Positions 27,871 to 36,798 of a stretch of 64,000 bases of DNA are shown here, piece by piece. The position numbers were made by a program, and so were the translations under genes. Numbering within the stretch: the first letter of the stretch is position 1; every line of letters starts with the position of its first letter. The notes under the pieces were generated by a model. It did no database searches, was not told the DNA's origin, and saw only the letters and a program-made list of their open reading frames with translations. The DNA comes from Blastopirellula sp. (GTDB lineage: Bacteria > Planctomycetota > Planctomycetia > Pirellulales > Pirellulaceae), in contig NVWB01000010.1 in the NCBI GenBank assembly GCA_002733575.1, forward strand, positions 1 through 64,000. The letters are read 5' to 3'.

Positions 27871-29301
27871 TTAGGGATGAGACGATTTGAGTGATTTGAG
27901 TAAACGGATCGATTCTTTGATCAGCACTTCGGCACCGCCAGAAGCAATCCGCGAGTTGACCGTTTCGTAACTGCCTTCGACAAACGCTTTGCGTGTTGGC
28001 AAGTAGCCAGGGGCATCGTTACATAATTCTACGACCAAGGTTGTCTTAAAGGGAGAGGCCGCTTTGATGGCTAAGCCTAAATCGACGAATATCTCGCCAG
28101 GCAGTCCAACAATGGCAATGTCATCGCTCAGACGAAACACTTGCGTTTCAAGTTCAATTGAATCCGAATCACGCAATTGCAAGGCCATGATCTTATAGGT
28201 TTCAACACGTTCGAGAAATGGAACGGCTCGATCGCCAACACGTAAGATATCAATCTTGGCTTGGTCGATCTGCTTCTGGTCGTATTTTTGGACTGGGACT
28301 TTGACGATGCTACTGGCCGATTCCAAACGAAGATTCTTGACGGGTTGTAATTTCGGTTCGGCTGCTAGAATCGAATCTCCTAACATGCTGCCAATCTGAT
28401 CGGCCTTGCGGCGTTCTTTACTGGTAGTGTCCACATGATTAATATCGCCACAGGTGCCTGCTCCGAACAGAGAAACAAAGTCCTTGCCCAATTTCTGACG
28501 AAGTTTGTTTTCTAAATGAAAAGGATAATCGGCCGCGTATTGGGTTCCTCCGACGGTATCTAAATGCAACGCAAAAACCGAAAGACCGACTGTAGGGTGC
28601 TGCCACTTTGTATCGTTTTCAGGATGAAACATCAGCATGCCAATCTCGGGGTCAATCGGCCCTGCCACACGCACGACATTAGGATTTTGATAACCTGGGT
28701 TAAAACGAACGGGGCCAACGGTCATGTGAAATCGACGATTGAATGAAAGTCGTGTTTCACTTCCCGTGCCATGTCGCACAGTTGTCGGCTGCAAGTTTTG
28801 TTGTGCCGCTTTGACGGCATGCACAATTTGACCGACGAGAAACTGAGGGTAGTCAAACTTTTCGTAAGGATCATTTCCATGCTTGGCGACCGCTTGATCA
28901 TGAAATTGCTTGCGTAATGCTCCGAAGTAAAGCGGGCCAGTATGCGAATGGGTGGCAGCAATCATGACCTGTTGGGCCGGAATCCCGAGTTCCTTTTCGA
29001 TTTGCTTTCTGGCTTGCTGTGAAACATCAGGCGAGATACCCACCAGATCGCAGAAGACGAGTGCAATTGTTTCTTGCCCTTGTCGCAGCACCAATGCTTT
29101 GGCTTGCAAAGGATTATCGGTTCCCGTCGAAAGCCGTTCATGAAAGTAGCCGCTCATTCGATAGTTGACCGGAGGCGTAACATCCTTCACGGCAATCCCC
29201 ATCTCAAACAAACTCGCCGGAGCAGCGAACGCCATCGAGGCACAATTCTGGAATACGAGAAGGAGTACAAGACAAAGGGTATTTCGATTTGAAAAAAACA
29301 T
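27871..29301 (-). CDS. Neutral ceramidase-like secreted hydrolase
   Basis: I start at the ATG at 29301, which gives a signal peptide (SNRNTLCLVLLLVFQN...). 476 residues. The sequence matches the N-terminal domain of neutral/alkaline ceramidases: EMGIAVKDVTPP, MSGYFHERLSTG, THSHTGPLYFG (zinc His motif) and GAGTCGDINHVDT. In ceramidases this domain hydrolyses N-acyl linkages; planctomycete members are uncharacterised. It is probably co-transcribed with the oxidoreductase 26824-27834. Confidence 0.75.
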   Translation of the reverse strand: MFFSNRNTLCLVLLLVFQNCASMAFAAPASLFEMGIAVKDVTPPVNYRMSGYFHERLSTGTDNPLQAKALVLRQGQETIALVFCDLVGISPDVSQQARKQIEKELGIPAQQVMIAATHSHTGPLYFGALRKQFHDQAVAKHGNDPYEKFDYPQFLVGQIVHAVKAAQQNLQPTTVRHGTGSETRLSFNRRFHMTVGPVRFNPGYQNPNVVRVAGPIDPEIGMLMFHPENDTKWQHPTVGLSVFALHLDTVGGTQYAADYPFHLENKLRQKLGKDFVSLFGAGTCGDINHVDTTSKERRKADQIGSMLGDSILAAEPKLQPVKNLRLESASSIVKVPVQKYDQKQIDQAKIDILRVGDRAVPFLERVETYKIMALQLRDSDSIELETQVFRLSDDIAIVGLPGEIFVDLGLAIKAASPFKTTLVVELCNDAPGYLPTRKAFVEGSYETVNSRIASGGAEVLIKESIRLLKSLKSSHP

Positions 29302-29522
29302 GAACCGGATTCTCTCAAGAGTAGGTGTGGACTGACGCGATGGATAATGTGGAAGTAAAGGCAAGACCTGCATTGTAGAGGCTAGAGTGGCTGAGATGCA
29401 AATTTTGTTTGAAAATTACTTCAGGGCATTTAGAGAAGTTTTGAGGCAAGTCTGAAGATGGCAGCATTCTAGGCCCGTAATCCCCCGTTTATCTACCCGA
29501 TTGTCCCTTTTTGATCTGTTTC

Positions 29523-29721
29523 TCGCCGAGTGCCACTGGCTATTTGCCAGTGTGTGCAACATTTGATCCGAGATCATGTAGATTTTAACACAAGTAGGTC
29601 CGTTGTGCTTCAAGAAATCAAATGGACGAATCGATACGAAATTCTCACTGGCAGATAGCCAGCGGCACCCCCAAAAGGTCTCTTGGTGGTGTTAGATTTC
29701 GTCAGTATCACTAGGCGTCTA
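29523..29721. repeat. Dispersed repeat R2, copy 2
   Basis: This is the full-length partner of 12163-12360. It opens with CACTGGC-TATTT-GCCAGTG and closes with CACTGGCAGATAGCCAGCGG, each a small hairpin. The middle block matches copy 1 with frequent substitutions. It is the first of several repeat units in the 797-nt gap 29302-30098. Confidence 0.8.
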
Positions 29722-29787
29722 CTTCATACGATGTTGGTTGACGTTGTGTTTTAGATTGTCGCTCTTTAATGAAATAAAATCAACAGA

Positions 29788-29840
29788 CAGGCGGCTGGCC
29801 TAAAAAGGCAGCCACCCTACAAAATTTCTCACATCGATTT
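29788..29840. repeat. Dispersed repeat R4, copy 2
   Basis: CAGGCGGCTGGCCTAAAAAG, then CCCTAC and CACATCGATT, matching 14369-14418. It is placed directly after repeat R2 in the same gap. Confidence 0.7.
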
Positions 29841-29845
29841 TTTAT

Positions 29846-29935
29846 TACCACAAAGCCTCAAAGGCACCAAGGATTTGAATTCACACCCTTTTCTTTCTTC
29901 GTGTTTTCGTGCCTTGGTGGTAATCTCTCTTCTTC
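29846..29935. repeat. Imperfect palindrome of the CCACAAAG type
   Basis: ATTACCACAAAGCCTCAAAG and GGCACCAAGG pair with CTTCGTGTTTTCGTGCCTTG and GTGGTAAT downstream. It separates repeats R4 and R1. The same style of palindrome is seen at 13694-13780. Confidence 0.6.
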
Positions 29936-29981
29936 CTTTTTTCTTCCATCCTTGGCCCCTGTACCCTCGGATGGCCTAGCG

Positions 29982-30060
29982 GCCACACCGACGACGTTCC
30001 GAATACGGTTGATCCTGAAGCAAGGCCAGCGCCGGAATCGTCGGCGGTGTTACCCGAAGT
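29982..30060. repeat. Dispersed palindromic repeat R1, copy 2
   Basis: It begins GCCACACCGACGACGTTCCG and is closely similar to copy 1 over almost 80 nt. It lies 38 nt downstream of the ABC permease 30099-31682, as copy 1 lies at the end of the MMPL gene and in the same orientation. Confidence 0.85.
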
Positions 30061-30098
30061 TAATAAAAGATTTGCAACTTCCAAACTTGCTTGCGAAC

Positions 30099-31682
30099 CT
30101 ATTTTCTTTCGCGTAATAACCGCTGAACGACCACCGCCATGCTGGCCATAAACGCCAAGTTCACTAAGCAGATACTAGCCACGTTATCTTCTGATCCCGT
30201 GTGTAACTCGCCAAAAATTTTTCGAGCCACGGTATCGATACCAGGTGGAATCACCAAGATACTGGCACCTACATCGGCCACTGCAATACTAAACGCTACA
30301 AAAAAAGTAGCGACAACCAGCGATTTGTGTCGGGTAATTCCCGCTAGAAAAAAGGTCTGAAGATACCCGGCTCCTTCAGTCGCGGCTGAGTCCGTCAAAT
30401 CGGAAGAGTCTCCCCGAAATCCATACCAGGCAAAAAAAGTACAAATCGGCAAAGCAACTATCACCACAGCAATCAGCGGCGTAAATATCGTTTGATCGTA
30501 CAAGTAAATCAGCCAGGATAAATTTCGTTGATTCATGATTTGAATCAACGAAAGCCCAATCAATGGCCCTGGCAAAGCAAACAGTCCCGCGCATAGCCCC
30601 AAACTCCATGCGGCCGCTTTGCCTCCGAGACGAGCGGTCCAAGCAAGTGGCAGTGCTATCGAAACAGTCACGATGGCACAACTAATGCCTAACAATAAAC
30701 TCCAGATAAATTGCGGTCGATTCGCAGGATATTCTTGAATGATGATTTCCAAGACTTTCAGTAGCGACCAACTTCGCTCCCAGCCTTGATCGACGCGGTC
30801 AACGGTCACGCCTGCTTTGTAGAGCAAACCCATTAGCGGAACACCGACCAACAGCAGCACTAAACACCATGCCAGGCTGCTGACAATTCGACTTTGACTC
30901 AGGCTATGAAACTGCGTGCGTCTGCCAGTTTCGGCGTGGGTGGCTTGCGGCATCAACTGGCTGCCCAATAGCATGGCTATCGAAATCAACACAGCAATCA
31001 GCATCACACCTGGGAGGATGCCTAGCTGTTTTTCGCCGTTGAGTTCTCCCAGTGTGATTCCGGTAAACAACACTTCGGCATACGTGCGAATATTGCAGAT
31101 ACTGGTCACGGTCATTTCGCCATAACACACAATAAGAATCCACAGGGCAGAAACAAACACCGCACCGATGGATTGTCGTAATGTGATGCCGAATAAGACC
31201 CTCAGCGGGGACGCATTTAAGAGTCCCTCTTCTTCGAACTCTGCCGGGATGTTTGCCAAGGCTAATTCGGTGAATAGAAACACCCAGGGAATCGCGGCCA
31301 AGGCATGGAGAATGATCGCCCCAAACCAACCATCGAGCAGCACCCAATGTGCATACTCCCCCACTTGTGCTTGCAGCCAACCTTGCGGGCCAAGCAAACT
31401 TCGCCAGCAGGCGACTTGAAGATAAAGGGGTATAAAGATCAACATGCGGACAAAAAACTTGGCATAGCCGCTGCCAGGCACTTGATACCGGTTGAGCATC
31501 ACCGCCAAGCTGTAGCCAGTCGGAATTGCCAACGCACCAACTGCCGTAGCAAGCAGTAACGAATTCATCATCAACCGTAGGCTGTGATTATCTCCAACGG
31601 CCAACAGCCCGAGCAATGCCACAACCAAGCAGGTGAGGACGATGATCGTCAATCGATGTGTATCAATAGGTGAGCGACTCAA
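30099..31682 (-). CDS. Two-domain ABC permease (Fe3+/thiamine-type), orphan
   Basis: 527 residues with about 12 transmembrane helices in two homologous halves, as in FbpB/ThiP-type permeases. The loops typical for contact with the ATPase are present (ATEGAGYLQTFFL in the second half). Neither an ATPase nor a substrate-binding protein gene lies next to it, so partners must be encoded elsewhere or lost. It is the last gene of a minus-strand run beginning with 32015-32641. The start is TTG at 31682 with a GGAAAG-like site. Metal or organic-ion import is the family role. Confidence 0.75.
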   Translation of the reverse strand: MSRSPIDTHRLTIIVLTCLVVALLGLLAVGDNHSLRLMMNSLLLATAVGALAIPTGYSLAVMLNRYQVPGSGYAKFFVRMLIFIPLYLQVACWRSLLGPQGWLQAQVGEYAHWVLLDGWFGAIILHALAAIPWVFLFTELALANIPAEFEEEGLLNASPLRVLFGITLRQSIGAVFVSALWILIVCYGEMTVTSICNIRTYAEVLFTGITLGELNGEKQLGILPGVMLIAVLISIAMLLGSQLMPQATHAETGRRTQFHSLSQSRIVSSLAWCLVLLLVGVPLMGLLYKAGVTVDRVDQGWERSWSLLKVLEIIIQEYPANRPQFIWSLLLGISCAIVTVSIALPLAWTARLGGKAAAWSLGLCAGLFALPGPLIGLSLIQIMNQRNLSWLIYLYDQTIFTPLIAVVIVALPICTFFAWYGFRGDSSDLTDSAATEGAGYLQTFFLAGITRHKSLVVATFFVAFSIAVADVGASILVIPPGIDTVARKIFGELHTGSEDNVASICLVNLAFMASMAVVVQRLLRERK

Positions 31683-31760
31683 TAGATCAGCTTTCCGCTC
31701 GGTTACCCCTGTGGATCGAAATATGCAACTTCAGAAATCGCCCGTCTAGACCATCCGCGT

Positions 31761-31946
31761 CTAGACCATCATTGTGACGCCAGCGATCACCAAACCCACG
31801 ATCATCATAAACCCAAGGATCCATTTAAAGGTGTCAAAAGCGTGGTGCAAGATGGGTTCTTTTAACTCGTGCCGAGTGCCTGCGTAAACCAAGCTGATTA
31901 CTAGAATCAGAGGAATCGCATACAAAAATAGTGAACCTGGAAACAT
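31761..31946 (-). CDS. Small two-helix membrane protein
   Basis: 61 residues with two hydrophobic helices (about 2-24 and 40-60) separated by a basic/acidic loop containing HELKEPILHHAFDTFKW. Function unknown. It lies between the DUF6677-like gene (68 nt upstream) and the ABC permease (78 nt downstream) on the same strand, which suggests an operon. Confidence 0.55.
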   Translation of the reverse strand: MFPGSLFLYAIPLILVISLVYAGTRHELKEPILHHAFDTFKWILGFMMIVGLVIAGVTMMV

Positions 31947-32014
31947 TGCAGTTACTCAAATATTATAGTCTGTGAAAGTCGGTTGATAACGAATCTATCT
32001 GGCGAAACAAATCA

Positions 32015-32641
32015 TTATGTTTCTTTTTTCGAAGACGTCTTCTCCGGGTCAGCCTCTTGGGCCGCAGCTTTGGCCGCTTTCTTCTTTTCTTTCTCAGGCA
32101 AGATGAACACCGGGCCTGCAAACGCATCGAACATCACAAGCACATTCAGCAATCCGGCAATCATCGTATACAGGGTGCCCATATCAAAGAGGTACCCATA
32201 TTCATTGTGCCAGTCCCTAAGTTCATCAATATCAATGCCCCGAGCTGGATCATCAATCTTTAGCGGTGGTGCCATGATCTTATTGCCGAAAATTTTAAAT
32301 GGCTCAGAATCTTTGCCTTTGGAACGCATCGACTGCACAATCGCAGGCAATGCTGGTACACCAACTGCAACTTGGCATATATAGGGAAGTCGTTTTTCTG
32401 TCGAGTTCCATTGAGCGTAGACCACATGGCCGCCGCCCATGGAAAGGCCCCAAAAGTAGATCGACAAAATGCAGATCATAAACAACAGGCCCTTGCCGGT
32501 GCGGCCTTGATACAAATGCCCTGCACCTGGGATCAACCAAGCGAGCAGCAGTGCCATTTCAGGCACCTTTAAATCGACAGGCACCGGGGCAAAAATTTCC
32601 TCGGCAGTTCTCTCGTTTTCTAGATTTTCGTCAGTAGACAT
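32015..32641 (-). CDS. DUF6677-like membrane protein
   Basis: 208 residues. A polar N-terminus is followed by a helix pair (AWLIPGAGHLYQGRTGKGLLFM, IYFWGLSMGGGH), then a soluble middle and a C-terminal helix (about 155-180) and a Lys/Ala-rich tail. The LIPGAGHLYQGR motif is like the GAGHLYLGR motif of small membrane proteins (TM2-like). From memory this fits the DUF6677 family of planctomycetes. Function unknown. Confidence 0.6.
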   Translation of the reverse strand: MSTDENLENERTAEEIFAPVPVDLKVPEMALLLAWLIPGAGHLYQGRTGKGLLFMICILSIYFWGLSMGGGHVVYAQWNSTEKRLPYICQVAVGVPALPAIVQSMRSKGKDSEPFKIFGNKIMAPPLKIDDPARGIDIDELRDWHNEYGYLFDMGTLYTMIAGLLNVLVMFDAFAGPVFILPEKEKKKAAKAAAQEADPEKTSSKKET

Positions 32642-32833
32642 ACTAAGTTTAGGTTCTCTCAGAATAATCGGGGTAATCCCACACTTTAAGCCAACAGCCA
32701 GTCTGATTCCAGGTCAAACCCAGCGTAGATGCGGCTACTACCCTATTTTCTGAGTGATTCGTTGAAAAATCTGGAAGATTAGAGGTCTGGAGGGGATTTT
32801 TGCGAGATAAATGAGCCCTGTGTGAGAGAAAAC

Positions 32834-33550
32834 CTAATTAGAACCAGCAGCCATATCACAGTCAACTTCAAAGATATTCATATCAACGCCTGACCAGAAA
32901 CTGGTATGAACTTGTTTTTGATGTGATAGCCAAGGGGTTCGCTGCATTACATTATCTTCGCCATGCGGCAACACATAAATTATTTGCAGCTTTCGCGGTG
33001 CGTTTGCAGCCGATTCACGAATTCGCTCGATCACACTTTCTAGAACACTCCCCTGAAAAGAGTTCCAGAGAAAGATCATACTCACATCATCAGGCACGGT
33101 GTAATCACAAGCATTGGCCGTCACGATTTCTACGTCAGAACATTGCAAATGCTTTTGAGCTCGGTCGATATTCTCTCTGGCACTTTCCGATAATTCATGC
33201 GAAAGCTCCAGGCCAAGCACTCTTTTGAATCGGCGAGTCGCAGCAATCACCACCGCTCTACCACGTCCGCAGCCGTAATCTAAAAACACTTCTTGATCGG
33301 GGCGAATTTCAAGCTCTTCAAGAATGCGATTAAAACAAGTGTAACTGATTGGCTCGTATCCATGACACTCAGAGTCGAAACCAAGTTCATCGACTTCAAC
33401 CTTGGATGAGGTGGCAACATTGAGTTTCGACTCTTGGCGGTTTTCTTCAATATGAGACATCAACCAGCGGGCTGTGTCGACTGGCCCTCTGGTAATTACC
33501 CTGCGACCGATTTTCATAGGATATGCGATGAGTTTGTTGGTCAATTTCAT
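32834..33550 (-). CDS. SAM-dependent methyltransferase
   Basis: 238 residues from the ATG at 33550 (a TTG at 33583 would add 11). Motif I, FLDYGCGRGRAVVIA, is followed by an acidic residue at the end of strand 2 (LGLELS) and by DVSMIFLWNSF. This is the class I Rossmann methyltransferase pattern. The acceptor substrate is unknown. It is transcribed alone; the next gene upstream is the divergent GntR operon. Confidence 0.7.
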   Translation of the reverse strand: MKLTNKLIAYPMKIGRRVITRGPVDTARWLMSHIEENRQESKLNVATSSKVEVDELGFDSECHGYEPISYTCFNRILEELEIRPDQEVFLDYGCGRGRAVVIAATRRFKRVLGLELSHELSESARENIDRAQKHLQCSDVEIVTANACDYTVPDDVSMIFLWNSFQGSVLESVIERIRESAANAPRKLQIIYVLPHGEDNVMQRTPWLSHQKQVHTSFWSGVDMNIFEVDCDMAAGSN

Positions 33551-33882
33551 GTTGAAATACTCAATCTTGTTCAGGGAATTCAATGGGATTCAGACAGGTC
33601 CATTCAGCTATCAAAGTTTCATCCTTGAGCCTAAAAACAAGTGGTTTTCCGTATTTTATGGCCCAGTTTGATGAATCAACTTCGCCTTCTCTCTAGAGTA
33701 ATTGGGCAGCAAATCATTACAAGAAAAGTCTGTGAATACCATTGATAAAGGAAAACATCTTGGCTGTTTGTATTAATTACAAAGCTTGTGCCTTTCCTAC
33801 TGCCGACAGCTTTGTTCTAAGCTGAAGACTAGCGAAGAAATTGGGGATTCTTTTACCGCTTAATTTATTTTTAAAAAAAGTC

Positions 33883-33910
33883 TTGACCTGCCTGGGAATC
33901 TCGCTATACT
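33883..33910 (+). promoter_or_regulatory. Sigma70-type promoter of the GntR-ABC operon
   Basis: TTGACC (33883-33888) and TATACT (33905-33910) are separated by 16 bp. They lie 39 nt before the GntR start codon, in a 398-nt gap in which I see no other gene. Confidence 0.75.
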
Positions 33911-33918
33911 TCACTACT

Positions 33919-33936
33919 GCATTAGATGACTAATGC
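33919..33936 (+). promoter_or_regulatory. Palindromic operator of the GntR regulator
   Basis: GCATTAG-ATGA-CTAATGC is a perfect 7-bp dyad with a 4-nt spacer. It begins 9 nt after the -10 element, so it covers the expected transcription start. It is followed directly by the ribosome site AGGAG (33941). This is the layout of an autoregulated GntR/YtrA-type operator. Confidence 0.75.
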
Positions 33937-33948
33937 ACTAAGGAGACA

Positions 33949-34356
33949 ATGGTGAAAATCAATCCAAGAAGTCATATCCCTATCTACCTGCAAATTGCCG
34001 AGGGCATTCGCGAGGCGGTAGCGGCAGGGGTTTACTTGATCGATGAGCCGCTCCCTTCACTCAGGGCTTTGGCATTAGAGATTCAAGTCAACCCAAACAC
34101 AGTGCAACGTGCCTACGATGAACTAGCACGCGAAGGTCTCATTTACTCCAAGCGAGGCCGGGGGCTGTTTGTGGCCGAACAAGGCGAAGAATCGGCCCAA
34201 TCGGTTGCCCAGCAAACCATTGCCGAGCAAGCAGTGCAAAACGCATTTCAAGAAGGCATCCGCGCAGGCAGGGCCGCTGGCATGACACTGAAACAGCTTC
34301 GCAGCCTATTCTCTGCCTCTCTGGATGAGTCAACTAAACAGGAGACGAAAGCATGA
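33949..34356 (+). CDS. GntR-family regulator, YtrA-like
   Basis: 135 residues. The N-terminal winged helix (about 10-75) has the GntR signature PLPSLRALALEIQVNPNTVQRAYDELAREGLI. The short helical C-terminal part (about 80-135) is typical of the YtrA subfamily, which controls ABC transporter operons and has no effector domain. ATG at 33949 and GTG at 33952 are both possible; the latter is better spaced from AGGAG. Its stop overlaps the start of the ATPase gene. It probably represses this operon by the operator at 33919. Confidence 0.85.
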   Translation: MVKINPRSHIPIYLQIAEGIREAVAAGVYLIDEPLPSLRALALEIQVNPNTVQRAYDELAREGLIYSKRGRGLFVAEQGEESAQSVAQQTIAEQAVQNAFQEGIRAGRAAGMTLKQLRSLFSASLDESTKQETKA

Positions 34357-35267
34357 ATCCGATGAATACAACCGAACCCGCTATTGAGATCGTCGGCTTA
34401 ACCAAACTGTTTGGAGAAGAACTGGCTGTCGACAATCTCTCGCTTTCAATCGAACGAGGCAGCACGTTTGGATTGATTGGTCCCAATGGTGCCGGCAAAA
34501 GTACGATGATCAAAATGCTGATGGGCATTCTGACTCCGACAAGCGGATCGATGCGAATTCTAGGAAATGATGTTGAACTTCAGCCACTGCAAGTGAAACA
34601 ACGAGTCGGGTATGTGCCAGATTCACATTATATGGATCGCTGGATGAGTGTGAGTGAGGTGATTGGCTACACTCGCAATGCCTTCGCGGTTTGGAATGAA
34701 GAACTATGCAGTAACATGCTTGAACTTTTTGAACTCAACCCCAAGAAGAAGGTCAAGCAATTATCCAAAGGCATGTTGGTCAAGCTTTCTCTCGTATTAG
34801 CAGTCTCGCACGAGCCAAAAGTGTTGCTGCTCGATGAACCGATGGCAGGACTCGATCCGTTGGCACGCGAAGAATTTCTGGATGGCGTATTGAGAAATGT
34901 CTGTGACCGCGAACAAACGGTGATCTTTTCGACACACTCGCTCGATGATGTTCAGCGTCTGGCCGATACCGTGGGCATTCTTTACGGTGGCCGCATGCTG
35001 GTGAACAGCAAAGTGGATGAACTGTTGGCGACGACCAAACGCATCCGAGCCACACTCGCCAATGGACAACCTCCAAAGCAAGTGCCTGAGACTACTATTT
35101 GGCAAGAAGTACAGGGCCGCGAATGGCTGCTAACGGTTAGCGACTTCTCGAACGAAACACTAGAACAAATTAAATCAGAAGAGGGTGTAGATCATGTCGA
35201 AGTGATTGATCTTGGCCTAGAAGATTTATTCAAAGACTATGTTCGAGGAAGGAAGGTCGTATCATGA
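34353..35267 (+). CDS. ABC transporter ATP-binding protein
   Basis: 304 residues. Walker A GPNGAGKST (about 46-54), the Q-loop region, the signature QLSKGML-V-LSLVLA, Walker B VLLLDEP and the H-loop STHS are all present. The C-terminal part (about 230-304) resembles the ABC-2 drug/bacitracin-export branch. It overlaps both neighbours by 4 nt (ATGA), so it is translationally coupled to the regulator and the first permease. This suits YtrA-type operons, in which the system responds to cell-envelope stress. Confidence 0.88.
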   Translation: MNPMNTTEPAIEIVGLTKLFGEELAVDNLSLSIERGSTFGLIGPNGAGKSTMIKMLMGILTPTSGSMRILGNDVELQPLQVKQRVGYVPDSHYMDRWMSVSEVIGYTRNAFAVWNEELCSNMLELFELNPKKKVKQLSKGMLVKLSLVLAVSHEPKVLLLDEPMAGLDPLAREEFLDGVLRNVCDREQTVIFSTHSLDDVQRLADTVGILYGGRMLVNSKVDELLATTKRIRATLANGQPPKQVPETTIWQEVQGREWLLTVSDFSNETLEQIKSEEGVDHVEVIDLGLEDLFKDYVRGRKVVS

Positions 35268-35953
35268 AATGGCTACTCTGGAGAGAAAAAAAACTTAATC
35301 GATTGATCTTGATGACTGGCATTGTGCTACTGGTGTTTCCCTATGCAAGTGCAATACTGATCATACTAATCGAGATCGTCAAAAATAATACCTTTCGATT
35401 TTGGGAATCAATGGTCGATTGCTCCACCTTTAGCCTAGTGCTCTCTCTGTTGACTATGGCGTTGTTGGGCGGCAACGCGTTCGCCGGAGAAAGGACCGAC
35501 CGTTCGGCCGAGTTCATTGCGTACTTGCCACTAAAACGGACGCAATTGTTCGCAAGTAAACTGTATCTCATTTTGATAACACTGACGGTAATCTGGTCGA
35601 GTAATCTTCTGGTTTTATTCTGCGGAAAACTCTCAGGTATTGTTCTGGAAAAAAACCTACCTACATTATTACTTTTTATAGCAGTAACAGGATTGGTGAT
35701 CTATGGCGTCAGTTGGCTAATCTCATCAATCCAATCGAGCCCAACATTGGCGATCGGCGGCGGGTTAGTTGTACCGTTCATCATAGGGGGGACACTGACT
35801 CTGATTGTACAAAATATGCAGAACGTGGAGTGGTTTCGAACTGAGGAAATGCGCATGTTCATTGGCGCGTGTTATGTGTGCATCTGCGCGGTACTAGGAA
35901 CCGTTGGTTTCGGTCTCGGAACGGCCTATTATCTTCAGCGGAAAGAACCCTAG
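35264..35953 (+). CDS. ABC-2-type permease 1
   Basis: 229 residues with six predicted transmembrane helices. It begins MKWLLWREKK and ends YYLQRKEP. The helix pair around GNAFAGERTDRSAEFIAYLPLKR is the conserved coupling region shared with permease 2. The gene is coupled to the ATPase by an ATGA overlap. It is the older or intact copy of the duplicated pair. Confidence 0.8.
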   Translation: MKWLLWREKKLNRLILMTGIVLLVFPYASAILIILIEIVKNNTFRFWESMVDCSTFSLVLSLLTMALLGGNAFAGERTDRSAEFIAYLPLKRTQLFASKLYLILITLTVIWSSNLLVLFCGKLSGIVLEKNLPTLLLFIAVTGLVIYGVSWLISSIQSSPTLAIGGGLVVPFIIGGTLTLIVQNMQNVEWFRTEEMRMFIGACYVCICAVLGTVGFGLGTAYYLQRKEP

Positions 35954-35961
35954 TTGACATT

Positions 35962-35991
35962 GCTTCAGGATCAAACGTATTCGGAACGTCG
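35962..35991 (-). repeat. R1 repeat fragment at duplication junction
   Basis: GCTTCAGGATCAAACGTATT and the following 10 nt match the reverse complement of the R1 core (29/30 to copy 2). It starts 8 nt after the stop of permease 1 and ends where the copied ATPase tail begins (35992). Confidence 0.85.
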
Positions 35992-36043
35992 TTGGCCTGG
36001 AAGATTTATTCAAAGATCAGGTTCGAGGAAAGAAGGTTCAATC

Positions 36044-36700
36044 ATGAAATGGTTACTCTGGAGAGAAGCTCGGCAGAATCAAATGATTTTGTATACGGGT
36101 CTTGTGCTGTTGCTGCTTCCTTATGTAGTGGCGGAGGTGACAAGGGTAATTATGGGGTATGGTTTTATCACCGGAATTGTGGTGCATAATTGTTCCCTCT
36201 TTAGCCTTGCACTTTCTCAACTAACCGTAGTGTTATTGGCAGGTAATGCATTCGCCGGAGAGCGAGCGAATCGTTCGGCAGAGTATATTGCTTTTTTGCC
36301 TTTAAAACGCTCTCAATTATTGGCCAGCAAGCTCTATCTTTCATTGATTGTATTTGCAATAACCTGGGGCGTTAATCTTCTGCTTTATTTTTCCTCCAAT
36401 CTGATGCACCGTAAAGAACCCATGGCATTATTAATCATTGCCATGACTGGAGTTGCATTTTATGGAGTAGCTTGGCTCATCTCATCGTTTCAATCGAGCC
36501 CTACCTTTGCGATCGGCGGTGGACTGGTTGCCCCGCTCATCGTTGCGATGACACTGACTCTGATTGTAGAAAATATGGAGTCTCGAACTGAGGAGTTACG
36601 AGTGTTCTTTCAAATGTGTTATGTCTGCATCAGTGGGATACTAGGAACCGTTAGCTTTGGCATTGGAACGGTCTATTATCTTCAGCGGAAAGAGCCATGA
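36044..36700 (+). CDS. ABC-2-type permease 2 (tandem duplicate)
   Basis: I start at the ATG at 36044; 218 residues. It is closely similar to permease 1 along its whole length (shared MKWLLWRE start, GNAFAGER...RSAE, LPLKR-QL-ASKLYL, WLISS-QSSPT-AIGGGLV, YYLQRKEP end). The 52 nt upstream of its start are a copy of the end of the ATPase gene plus ribosome-binding region (35212-35263), so the duplicate carries its own translation start. The two permeases may form a heterodimer with the ATPase. Confidence 0.8.
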   Translation: MKWLLWREARQNQMILYTGLVLLLLPYVVAEVTRVIMGYGFITGIVVHNCSLFSLALSQLTVVLLAGNAFAGERANRSAEYIAFLPLKRSQLLASKLYLSLIVFAITWGVNLLLYFSSNLMHRKEPMALLIIAMTGVAFYGVAWLISSFQSSPTFAIGGGLVAPLIVAMTLTLIVENMESRTEELRVFFQMCYVCISGILGTVSFGIGTVYYLQRKEP

Positions 36701-36720
36701 GCAGCACTCTCAAGAAACTA

Positions 36721-36757
36721 CAAAGCATGCGTAAAACCTTGTTCTACGCATGCTTTG
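36721..36757 (+). terminator. Terminator after the ABC operon
   Basis: A perfect 13-bp stem, CAAAGCATGCGTA with TACGCATGCTTTG, closes an 11-nt loop 20 nt after permease 2. It lies between convergent genes (36700 plus, 36799 minus), so it can serve both; the T-run is weak. Confidence 0.75.
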
Positions 36758-36798
36758 TTAGTTGTTCGCTCAGATAAAATCAATAGCTCATTGATTAA

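Noticed and set aside
29881-30084. 67-codon frame across repeat R1
   Set aside because: The translated stretch is just the repeat, and the same peptide appears wherever R1 is present.
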